Part shown: positions 9,845 to 16,950 of the stretch, piece after piece
Layout of the letters: each line of letters opens with the position of its first letter
How positions within the stretch are numbered: the stretch's first letter is position 1
DNA from: Azophilus sp964638775
GTDB taxonomy: Bacteria > Pseudomonadota > Gammaproteobacteria > Pseudomonadales > Azotimanducaceae
NCBI GenBank assembly: GCA_964638775.1
Contig: CAZWZH010000197.1
Location: forward strand, 1 to 60,051
DNA: 60,051 bases
Reading direction: 5' to 3'
Translations under genes and position numbers: made by a program
Notes under the pieces: generated by a model
What the model saw: the letters and a program-made list of their open reading frames with translations, nothing else
What the model was told of the DNA's origin: nothing
Database searches by the model: none

Positions 9845-12445
9845 GTGGCGGTCAAGGCTGCCCTTTCTGCATCGGCATTCGGTATGGCCGCAACTTCTCT
9901 GCCCGTCCTGGCGGAGGAGGCCGAAGATGGCGTGGTCACGGTAGAAGAAATGGTCGTAACTGGCTCGCGCATCAAGCGCGCCGTGGACGACGAGGCAACG
10001 CCGGTGACGGTCATCGATGCCGGCGACCTGCAGGTGTCCGGCTACAACAGTGTGGCGGACGTGTTGAGGAACACGACGTACAACAGTTTCGGCTCTTTCC
10101 GGGAGCGCTCCGGGTCGTCATTCGGCCAGATTGCGCTGGTCGACCTCCGGGGGCTGGGCGCAGACCGTTCTGCAGTGCTGATCAACGGGCGGCGGGTGCC
10201 CGGCAATCCTTTCACGGGCCAATCCGCCGTAGACCTGAATTCGATTCCGTTGAACGCCATCGAGCGAATCGAAATCCTTACCGATTCCGCCTCGGCGGTC
10301 TACGGGGCGGACGCAATCGGCGGCGTCATCAATTTCATCATGCGAGACGACTACACCGGTGCGGAGGTTCAGGTCGGCATGACCCGTCCCGAGGCGAAAG
10401 GTGCGGACGAAGAGCAGGTCAAGGCCCTTTTCGGCGCTGCCGGCGACCGCGGCAAGATCATTGCAAGTTTCGAATTTTTCGAGAGAAAAGCCATATTCGA
10501 CGGCGACCGCGACTACAGCGCCGTGCAGATAAACGGAGACTCGTTCGGCGACACCGTGGGCGTCAGCGTAGGCGGCAACACGGGCTTTCCCGGCAATTTC
10601 TCAACTGCATATCCCATTGGAGACTGCGACCCTTCCGTCTATGCCGGCATCTTCCATACGCCCTTCGGCATACCCGGCGAGGGTTGCGGCTTCGGCTATG
10701 CCGATATTTCGGCACAGACGGGTTCCGTAGAACGCTATAGCACCTTTGTGGATGCGAGCTATCAACTCACGGACGATATCAACGTCTACGCCGAGAACCG
10801 GTACTCGCGCATCAACAGTTTCGGTCGCTACGCCCCTGCTGTAGGGTTCTTTGCCGTAAACGAGCCCGCCAGGATAGAGAACGGTCTGACGCCCGTTGCC
10901 GGCGCGAACGGCGCGCCATTCCTGGCATTCCACCGGTTCGTGGCACACGGTCCCCGCGACGACAATTCCAAACGGGACGAGTTCGATATCGTGGTCGGCC
11001 TCGAGGGCGAACTGGCCGACGGCAGGATTACGTTCGATGCATTCGCGCGGCACTACTACTACAGTGCGACGGCAACGGGGAACACCTATATCGTACAGAG
11101 CATTCTGGAAGATCTCGTTGCGACGGGCGCCTATGACGTGCTCGACCCTCTGTCCCCGGCAAATGCCGATGCGGTTCTCGCCAGTTCCGCCACCCTGACC
11201 AGGGATCTCGACACCAAGTTCAACCAGGTTGGCGTGAGCTTCTCCGGCTTCGCCTTCGACCTGCCGGCCGGTCCGGTAGGATGGGCGGTTGGCGGGGAGT
11301 GGGCCGACGAAGATTACAACGACAACTACGACGCGCAGCGCGAGGCCGGCAACATTATCGGCTCCGCGGGTAATTCCGCCGCCGGCGACCGCTCCCGCAA
11401 GGCCGCATACGGCGAGTTGCTGGTGCCCATCATAGAGGGGCTGGAAATCGGAGGGGCACTGCGTTGGGACGACTACAACGATTTCGGTTCCGCCGTGACG
11501 CCATCGACCCATGTCCGCTTCAATCCGACCGTCGCGAACTGGCTGGTGCTCAGAGCCTCGTACAACGAGGGTTTCAAGGCACCGAACCTGACCGACCTGT
11601 ACTCGAAGCTCTCTCAATCGTTCAACGATGTAACGGACTTTCCCCAGTGCGAGTCTCAAGGCGTCGCCCCGGCCGACTGTCCGACATTCCAGGTCGAAAA
11701 TTTCGAGGGCGGCAATCCGGACCTGCAGGCTGAAAACTCCAAGGCTTTCAACATCGGCGCCGTTGTCACGCCACCTTTCATTGAAGGCCTGTCCGCAAGT
11801 GTCGACTACTTCGAGGTTGACACCACGGACCGCGCGACTTCACTCAGGTTGGGTCAACTCGTACGGTTTGCGGCAGAAGGCAACGTGCCTCCGGGCACCG
11901 AGGTCGTGCGCGGCGCACCCGGTCCCGCAGGCGGGCTCGGCCGGCTGGTTTCGATTACCAATGTCATCACCAACGCCGCGGCAAGAGACATCCGCGGATT
12001 GGACGTTCGTGCTCAGTACAACCAGGACTTTGATATCGGCACCATCAACGTGCAAATGGAGTGGTCGCGATTCTTGACCTACGATGTCCAGAATTCCGCG
12101 GACGAAAACGTAATCGACTTCATTACCGAAGCCGGCTACCCCGATGATCGGATAAGTGCGACAGTACGCCTGACCAGGGACGCGTTTACCGTCAACTACG
12201 GAATGAACTATATCGGCGAGCATGGCGATGGCGAAATCGAGGACTATGACTCCTACATGAGTCATGATGTCACGGTCGAGTATCGCTCCCCCTGGAACGT
12301 GGATCTGATCGTTGGCGTTCAAAACTTTACCGACGAGAAACCGGTGATCGACAGCATTAGCGGGTACGACGACTCGATAGTCGGCGAAATCTACGATCTT
12401 GCCGGCCGCAGGTACTTTGCGCGCCTGCAGTACAATTTCTTTTGA
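9845..12445 (+). CDS. TonB-dependent outer-membrane receptor
   Basis: Outer-membrane importer of 866 residues from the GTG given: signal peptide, TonB box EEMVVTGSR, plug domain (DVLRNTTYNSF, VDLRGLGADRSAVLINGRR, IERIEILTDSASAVYGADAIGGVINF) and a beta-barrel ending in aromatic LQYNFF. The true start is probably 24 bases earlier: the frame reads (ATA)FERDKLSVAVKAAL, which matches the usual MFERNKLSVAVKAAL-like beginning of these receptors, with GGGGAG six bases before the ATA. The GTG chosen here has no ribosome-binding site. It follows an S9 peptidase gene and precedes an oxygenase and a methyltransferase. The ligand may be a peptide or modified peptide, which is inference from neighbours. 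Confidence 0.9.
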   Translation: MAVKAALSASAFGMAATSLPVLAEEAEDGVVTVEEMVVTGSRIKRAVDDEATPVTVIDAGDLQVSGYNSVADVLRNTTYNSFGSFRERSGSSFGQIALVDLRGLGADRSAVLINGRRVPGNPFTGQSAVDLNSIPLNAIERIEILTDSASAVYGADAIGGVINFIMRDDYTGAEVQVGMTRPEAKGADEEQVKALFGAAGDRGKIIASFEFFERKAIFDGDRDYSAVQINGDSFGDTVGVSVGGNTGFPGNFSTAYPIGDCDPSVYAGIFHTPFGIPGEGCGFGYADISAQTGSVERYSTFVDASYQLTDDINVYAENRYSRINSFGRYAPAVGFFAVNEPARIENGLTPVAGANGAPFLAFHRFVAHGPRDDNSKRDEFDIVVGLEGELADGRITFDAFARHYYYSATATGNTYIVQSILEDLVATGAYDVLDPLSPANADAVLASSATLTRDLDTKFNQVGVSFSGFAFDLPAGPVGWAVGGEWADEDYNDNYDAQREAGNIIGSAGNSAAGDRSRKAAYGELLVPIIEGLEIGGALRWDDYNDFGSAVTPSTHVRFNPTVANWLVLRASYNEGFKAPNLTDLYSKLSQSFNDVTDFPQCESQGVAPADCPTFQVENFEGGNPDLQAENSKAFNIGAVVTPPFIEGLSASVDYFEVDTTDRATSLRLGQLVRFAAEGNVPPGTEVVRGAPGPAGGLGRLVSITNVITNAAARDIRGLDVRAQYNQDFDIGTINVQMEWSRFLTYDVQNSADENVIDFITEAGYPDDRISATVRLTRDAFTVNYGMNYIGEHGDGEIEDYDSYMSHDVTVEYRSPWNVDLIVGVQNFTDEKPVIDSISGYDDSIVGEIYDLAGRRYFARLQYNFF

Positions 12446-12462
12446 TCGTTGACGTGTTGTAT

Positions 12463-12490
12463 AAACCCGGGCCATTGGCCCGGGTTTTTT
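12463..12490 (+). terminator. Rho-independent terminator after the receptor gene
   Basis: Perfect 11-bp stem AAACCCGGGCC / GGCCCGGGTTT with loop ATT, followed by three more T. It lies 18 bases after the receptor stop codon. Its T-tract touches the ATG of the next gene. Confidence 0.9.
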
Positions 12491-13141
12491 ATGATCCGAA
12501 AACTGTTCGCAACACCGATCTACCACGCCAATCTGGATGACGACAGGCTGCTGCTTTCCGTAAAGAAGGCCATTCTGGGCCGGCAGAACGAATCCCACCG
12601 GCATCCGCAACCGCCCCAGGGGCGGCATCCCGGCGTATTCGAAAGCCGATTCGACTTTCTGGACAGCGCCAAGAACGGCGCAATCGCCGCCCTGAGGGCC
12701 ACGCTGCTGGCACACCTGCAGGCTTTTCTGGCGGTCGTGCAGGAAACGAAACCCGAAGCGGTGCGGATGGAGCAGATCAGGTTTCATAGCTGGTTCCACA
12801 TCACTTCCGCGGGCGGCTACTTTCAGCCCCACAACCATCCCAATGCATCCTGGAGTCTGGTCCTGTGTGTCGACAACGGTCACAAGGCCCACTGTCCCGA
12901 GGAAGAGCAATCGGGTTGCCTGGTTTTCTCCGACCCCAGGTCCACCGCCTCCATGTATCTCGACCGTTTCAACCGCCGGCAGCATCGGGACGTTTCGTTC
13001 GATGGCGCGAAATACTTTCTCCAGAACGGCGACCTGCTGATCTTCCCCTCTTTCGTAAAACACCATGTGACGCCCTACCAGGGCGATGACCGGCGGATCA
13101 CCGTGGCGGCCAATTTCTGGGCGGACCTGGAGTATGGCTGA
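12491..13141 (+). CDS. Putative 2OG-Fe(II) oxygenase
   Basis: 216 residues resembling the TIGR02466/PF13759 family of putative 2-oxoglutarate- and iron-dependent oxygenases. Seen: GGYFQPHNHPNASWSLVLCV with His114 and His116 as candidate iron ligands, a strand GDLLIFPSFVKHHVTPY with His191/192 as distal ligand, and Arg201/202 suited to 2-oxoglutarate binding. The first Met is directly after a terminator T-tract, so no ribosome-binding site is possible unless transcription reads through or the mRNA is leaderless. The frame is open 42 bases further back across the terminator, without a likely start. It overlaps the next methyltransferase by eight bases. Relatives often sit near TonB-dependent receptors. 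Likely a tailoring hydroxylase; substrate unknown. Confidence 0.75.
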   Translation: MIRKLFATPIYHANLDDDRLLLSVKKAILGRQNESHRHPQPPQGRHPGVFESRFDFLDSAKNGAIAALRATLLAHLQAFLAVVQETKPEAVRMEQIRFHSWFHITSAGGYFQPHNHPNASWSLVLCVDNGHKAHCPEEEQSGCLVFSDPRSTASMYLDRFNRRQHRDVSFDGAKYFLQNGDLLIFPSFVKHHVTPYQGDDRRITVAANFWADLEYG

Positions 13142-14090
13142 ACGGTCTGAAGAGGCGCTGTCCTGGAGCAATTTCTGGCAGGCGGAACTCAGCAGGGCTT
13201 TTGCCGCGGACGAAGCGCAGGAACGGGCGCTGCAGAGTTTCTGGACGGCTGCGTGCAGTAACTGGAACACAAAGGATCGGGTTCTGGACATCGGCTGCGG
13301 CAACGGCGCCCTGGCCCTGACTCTCGCCGCGGTCGCCAGTGAAACCGCCAGGACGTTCAGCTACACCGGGCTGGACCAGGCGGATATCAGCCCGCCTTCG
13401 CGTTCGGATTTCGAGCCATTGGACGTGGTTCTGCGCGACAACACCCCGGCCGAAACCGCACGGCTGCCCGATTCAGGTTTCGAGCGGGTGATCAGCCAGT
13501 ACGGATTCGAGTACTGCGACCGCAAGGCCGTGAGCACGAAAATCGCATCCTGGCTGGTTCCCGATGGAACGCTGTCGCTACTGGTTCACAGCCAGGATTC
13601 CCAGTTGACGGCGGAGGTCAGGTATACCCTCGAACAGTTCCGCATGGCCGAGGAGTCCGCGCTGCTGGTACTGGTCGCCCGGCTGCTGTCGCGGCTTCAT
13701 CAACTCGGCGGCTCCGAAAAAGGGGACCGGCAGGCCAGCGCGATGCGTGAGCTGATCAACAGTACCTGCCAGGAGTTGACCGACAAGGCCGAACCCATGC
13801 CCAATCCCTATTTCCTACGCAACTTCGTAAGTGTCTGCCTGGGGTTCTTTTCCTCCGATCGATCCCACATTCCGCACGATGTCCGTCTAGAGAACGTCTT
13901 CGAGTTTTCGAAGCAGCTCCTTTTTCAAAAAACCCGACTGGAGCAACAGCAGCGCGCCGCTCTCTCCGAAAGCGAAATCGACGAATCGGTGACGTACCTT
14001 GAAAGACTGGGACTGAGTTGCGGGCGACGGGAGGCTTTCGTATTCAACGACGAGCATTTCGGTTTCTCGCTGGAGTTCGCCAAGCGCTGA
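13134..14090 (+). CDS. Class I SAM-dependent methyltransferase
   Basis: 318 residues. SAM motif VLDIGCGNGALAL begins at residue 50, followed by YTGLDQADIS (acidic ribose-binding strand) and FERVISQYGFEYCD. The C-terminal third is helical and not recognised (FEFSKQLLFQKTRLEQQQRAALSESEI). The start overlaps the end of the oxygenase gene, giving a coupled oxygenase-methyltransferase pair; together they could hydroxylate and methylate one target. An alternative start 48 bases upstream exists, inside the oxygenase gene, and is not needed for the fold. Target not predictable. Confidence 0.78.
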   Translation: MAERSEEALSWSNFWQAELSRAFAADEAQERALQSFWTAACSNWNTKDRVLDIGCGNGALALTLAAVASETARTFSYTGLDQADISPPSRSDFEPLDVVLRDNTPAETARLPDSGFERVISQYGFEYCDRKAVSTKIASWLVPDGTLSLLVHSQDSQLTAEVRYTLEQFRMAEESALLVLVARLLSRLHQLGGSEKGDRQASAMRELINSTCQELTDKAEPMPNPYFLRNFVSVCLGFFSSDRSHIPHDVRLENVFEFSKQLLFQKTRLEQQQRAALSESEIDESVTYLERLGLSCGRREAFVFNDEHFGFSLEFAKR

Positions 14091-14196
14091 CCTCCCGGTT
14101 GCCGAAGTTTCACATCGCGGCTCTGTTGCCCGTCCATCCTGACTCCCCGAGAGGCGGCTTCGCAGCATACCCGGCGCCTCTCATCATGCTGCCTCT

Positions 14197-14224
14197 CTTG
14201 AAATCCCCCCGACCGCCCCAATCT
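14197..14224 (+). promoter_or_regulatory. Candidate sigma32 (heat-shock) promoter for hsp20
   Basis: CTTGAAA (-35 type) is followed after 12 bases by CCCCAATCT, close to the RpoH consensus CTTGAA then CCCCATNTA with 13-17 bases after CTTGAA. It lies about 60 bases upstream of the Hsp20 start, as expected for a small heat-shock gene. Found by eye only. Confidence 0.6.
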
Positions 14225-14284
14225 TACTCGTCAACGGCCGGAGCATTCCGGCGAAACAGCAACCGAAACAGGAGCAACGACGAC

Positions 14285-14728
14285 ATGAGAATCACTCGTT
14301 ACGACCCCTACAACGCTCTCGCGTGCTGGCGGCGCGACATGGGCCGCCTGTTCGGCAACAGCCTGCGCGCGGTCAATGAAGACTTCGCGTCCGGCGGGAG
14401 TAACTGGACCCCTGCCATCGACATCCGCGAGGTCGACAACGGCTACGTGCTCCGGGCCGACCTACCCGGCGTGCAGCGCGACGACGTGGAGATCACCATG
14501 GACCGCAATGTGCTGACCATCCGCGGCAAGCGCGAGGTGGCCGGCTCCGCAGACGACGGCAAGGTACTGCGCAGCGAGCGCATCAGCGGCAGCTACTGCC
14601 GGCGCCTCTCGCTGCCGGCGACGATCGACAAGGACGGCATCTCCGCGAAGTACGAGAACGGCGTCCTGGAGGTCACGCTCCCCAAGGGAGCGGAAGCCCA
14701 GCCGCGCAAAATCGCCGTCGGCGGCTGA
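14285..14728 (+). CDS. Small heat-shock protein, Hsp20/alpha-crystallin family
   Basis: 147 residues, ATP-independent holdase that keeps unfolding proteins soluble. N-terminus MRITRYDPYNALACWRRDM is typical. The alpha-crystallin domain runs from about residue 40 (WTPAIDIREVDNGYVLRADL) to LEVTLPKGAEAQPRKIAV, with the conserved GVLEVTLPK strand near the end. AGGAG stands eight bases before the ATG. It has its own heat-shock-like promoter and a strong terminator downstream, so it is a single-gene unit. A Cys occurs twice (residues 13 and about 103), which is uncommon but not diagnostic. Confidence 0.93.
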   Translation: MRITRYDPYNALACWRRDMGRLFGNSLRAVNEDFASGGSNWTPAIDIREVDNGYVLRADLPGVQRDDVEITMDRNVLTIRGKREVAGSADDGKVLRSERISGSYCRRLSLPATIDKDGISAKYENGVLEVTLPKGAEAQPRKIAVGG

Positions 14729-14771
14729 ACCGGGCTGCGCTGACAGCAGATATCCACAGTTCCGCCAAACG

Positions 14772-14811
14772 TCTCCGGAACGCCCGACAGGGCGATCCGG
14801 AGATCTCTTTT
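14772..14811 (+). terminator. Rho-independent terminator after hsp20
   Basis: Stem TCTCCGGA plus CGCCC, loop GACA, GGGCG plus TCCGGAGA, with one A/A mismatch between the two helices, followed by TCTCTTTT. Placed 43 bases after the hsp20 stop. Confidence 0.85.
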
Positions 14812-14966
14812 CCAAAACCACCACGAGATCCCGGCCGACCGGTTACCGAACCGGCCTGCAAACCGCCGGCGCAGATTGGGAGCACCGCACCAACCGTCGA
14901 CGAACCCCGGTAGCGTGTAAGCGATCGCCTATACCGGCCGCATTCGCCGCGCGTTACAATCCGGGC

Positions 14967-15314
14967 ATGACAACACAGCAACCCGCATCGACCATGAGCC
15001 AGGAATCCTGGGCCGTCATCGGCACCGGCATTGCGTTGCTCGTGGCGCTCGGTGGCCTGATGCTGACGCTTTTCACATGGCAACGGGACGACAATCGGTT
15101 CTTGCGAACGGAGTTCAACCAGTTGCGGACGGAATTCCAGGGGCTGCGAACGGAATTCCAGGGGCTGCGAACGGAAGTCGGGGTCGAGTTGGGCAAACTT
15201 CGACAGGGTCAGACAGAGGTACGCGAACGCCTGGCCCGCATAGAGGCAACCATCGGCATCGCCTATCCGGATTCGAACGCCCAGTCCGCTGCCCAGCCCA
15301 ATTCCAATACCTGA
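14967..15314 (+). CDS. Small membrane-anchored coiled-coil protein with heptad repeats
   Basis: 115 residues: short polar N-terminus, one membrane segment (WAVIGTGIALLVALGGLMLTLFTW) and then four consecutive 7-residue units of the type LRTEFQG, continuing into GKLRQGQTEVRERLARIEA, all of coiled-coil character. The units are encoded by 21-bp near-identical repeats. Likely a single-pass inner-membrane protein with a cytoplasmic or periplasmic coil; no named family recognised, though similar small proteins are common in proteobacteria. The -rich run of LRTEF units may vary in number between strains by slippage. Function unknown. Confidence 0.7.
   Translation: MTTQQPASTMSQESWAVIGTGIALLVALGGLMLTLFTWQRDDNRFLRTEFNQLRTEFQGLRTEFQGLRTEVGVELGKLRQGQTEVRERLARIEATIGIAYPDSNAQSAAQPNSNT
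15102..15185 (+). repeat. Four 21-bp tandem units within a coding region
   Basis: The Leu codons opening each unit fall at 21-base intervals (15102, 15123, 15144, 15165). The second and third units differ at a single base over 21. Each encodes one coiled-coil heptad. Confidence 0.85.
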
Positions 15315-15343
15315 CGAACGCCTGACCCCGCAGCAGGCTGCAT

Positions 15344-15419
<76 letters not shown>

Positions 15420-15457
15420 GGGGGCACCCCTGCAATCGGGACGCGGGAAGGGCGCGT

Positions 15458-15486
15458 ATTAAAGCGACGGGCCATGGCACCGTCAA
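15458..15486 (-). promoter_or_regulatory. Sigma70 promoter of tRNA-Phe
   Basis: TTGACG and TTTAAT separated by exactly 17 bases, reading towards the tRNA. The sequence after the -10 (ACGCGCCC) is a GC-rich discriminator, typical of stringently controlled stable-RNA promoters. Predicted start is about 32 bases before the tRNA 5' end. Confidence 0.85.
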
Positions 15487-15677
15487 GCAAGGAACTTCTC
15501 CCTGAAGTCAGCCTGATTGGGTCCACGTCCGATCGTCACGACAGCGACAGAAGAAGGCAAGGACCGATCCGGCAACGCAAGCCGCCACTAGCTTGAGCCA
15601 TACAGGCGCCGATTTGGCGGTTGCGCCCAACCCGCGTGTACACTCGGGAACGAACTCGACGTGAAGGGAGCGGCACC

Positions 15678-16802
15678 ATGCGCATCACCGACGTGACGGT
15701 CACACTCTGGCGCTGGGAGGACATTCCGCCGACCCGCTATACCCGCGCCGTGGCGAGTTCCGTCAGCCGCACCGCCCAGATGGGCCTGGTGCGCATCGAT
15801 ACCGACGAGGATGTCGCCGGTTTCGCTTTCATCGGCTCCTCCTATGCACCGGCGGACCGCGATGCCCCCTTCGTGGTGGAACGCCTGAAGCCGATGCTGA
15901 CCGGTGAGGACCCCCTGGCACGCGAACGGCTGTGGAACGCGATGATGACCCGTACCGGCGGCCACACGGGCGGGCAGATGATTCGGGCGATCGGCGCCGT
16001 CGATGTGGCCCTTTGGGACCTTGCCGGACGCGCTACCGGTCTGCCGATCCACCGTCTGATGGGCTCCTGCCGCGACCGCGTGCCCGCCTACGCCAGCTCC
16101 GCCGTTCTGGATTCGCCGCAGGCGTACGCAGAGGAAGCCCTGGCGCACAAGGAATCGGGCTGGACCGCGTACAAGATTCACCCGCCGGCCTTTCCGGAAC
16201 TGGACATCGAGATATGCCGAACGGTGCGCGATGCCGTTGGCACGGACTTCCGGCTGATGCTGGATTCCACCTGGTCATACGACTATCCCCAGGCGCTACG
16301 CGTCGGGCGCGCGGTCCAGGATCTCGACTTCTACTGGTACGAGGATCCCCTGGCCGACGATGACCTTTACGGCTACGTCAAGCTCAAGCAGGTACTCCAG
16401 ATACCGATCATGGCGACGGAACTGCCCACAGCGGGCCCGACTTCCTACGCACCCTGGATCATGAACCGGGCGACCGACTACCTGCGTGGCGACGTGGCGA
16501 TCAAGGGCGGGTTGACCGGATGCCTGAAGGCCGCGCACCTCGCCGAGGCGTTCCGCATGAACTACGAGATCCATCACGGCGGCAACTCGCTGAACAACTT
16601 GGCGAACCTGCATCTGACCATGGCCATCACCAACTGCGAGTATTTCGAAGTGCTATTGCCGCCCCGGGCCCAGAAGCACGGGCTCGCGCACGACATAGAA
16701 GTAGACAGAGAAGGAATGGTGCACGCATTCAACGGGCCGGGATTGGGCGCGGACATCGACTTCGAAACGATCGAGAGTCACCAGATCGCCACATTGACCT
16801 GA
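15678..16802 (+). CDS. Mandelate racemase/muconate-lactonizing-type enolase-superfamily enzyme
   Basis: 374 residues with the N-terminal capping domain (MRITDVTVTLWRWE) and the (beta/alpha)7-beta barrel. Visible catalytic elements: AYKIH (KxH motif on the second strand), metal ligands Asp in LMLDSTWSY, Glu in YWYEDPL and Glu in IMATELP, and a later EIHHGGNSL strand with a His. It should abstract a proton next to a carboxylate, acting as a sugar-acid dehydratase, racemase or cycloisomerase; which one cannot be told. AAGGGAG precedes the chosen ATG by seven bases. It is convergent with an S9 peptidase gene and has no sugar-catabolic partner beside it. Confidence 0.87.
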   Translation: MRITDVTVTLWRWEDIPPTRYTRAVASSVSRTAQMGLVRIDTDEDVAGFAFIGSSYAPADRDAPFVVERLKPMLTGEDPLARERLWNAMMTRTGGHTGGQMIRAIGAVDVALWDLAGRATGLPIHRLMGSCRDRVPAYASSAVLDSPQAYAEEALAHKESGWTAYKIHPPAFPELDIEICRTVRDAVGTDFRLMLDSTWSYDYPQALRVGRAVQDLDFYWYEDPLADDDLYGYVKLKQVLQIPIMATELPTAGPTSYAPWIMNRATDYLRGDVAIKGGLTGCLKAAHLAEAFRMNYEIHHGGNSLNNLANLHLTMAITNCEYFEVLLPPRAQKHGLAHDIEVDREGMVHAFNGPGLGADIDFETIESHQIATLT

Positions 16803-16836
16803 CAGGCGCGTACACCGTTTCTCCGGCTCGACGTTT

Positions 16837-16858
16837 GATTGCCGCAGGCCCGGCAATC
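16837..16858. repeat. Inverted repeat between convergent genes
   Basis: Perfect 8-bp arms GATTGCCG/CGGCAATC with a 6-base loop, between the ends of the enolase-family gene and the S9 peptidase gene. There is no T-tract on either strand, so it is at best a weak or Rho-assisted terminator. Confidence 0.4.
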
Positions 16859-16950
16859 GGGACGCTTTCCCCCGCGCCCCCGGCCACCCATTGGCAACGC
16901 GGCGCGTGCATCGGGGAGCCTTCGCGAAACGTCGAGAGTGCCGCGACCGG

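Noticed and set aside
16837..16858. 8-bp hairpin as a bidirectional terminator
   Set aside because: No T-tract on either side; kept only as an inverted repeat.
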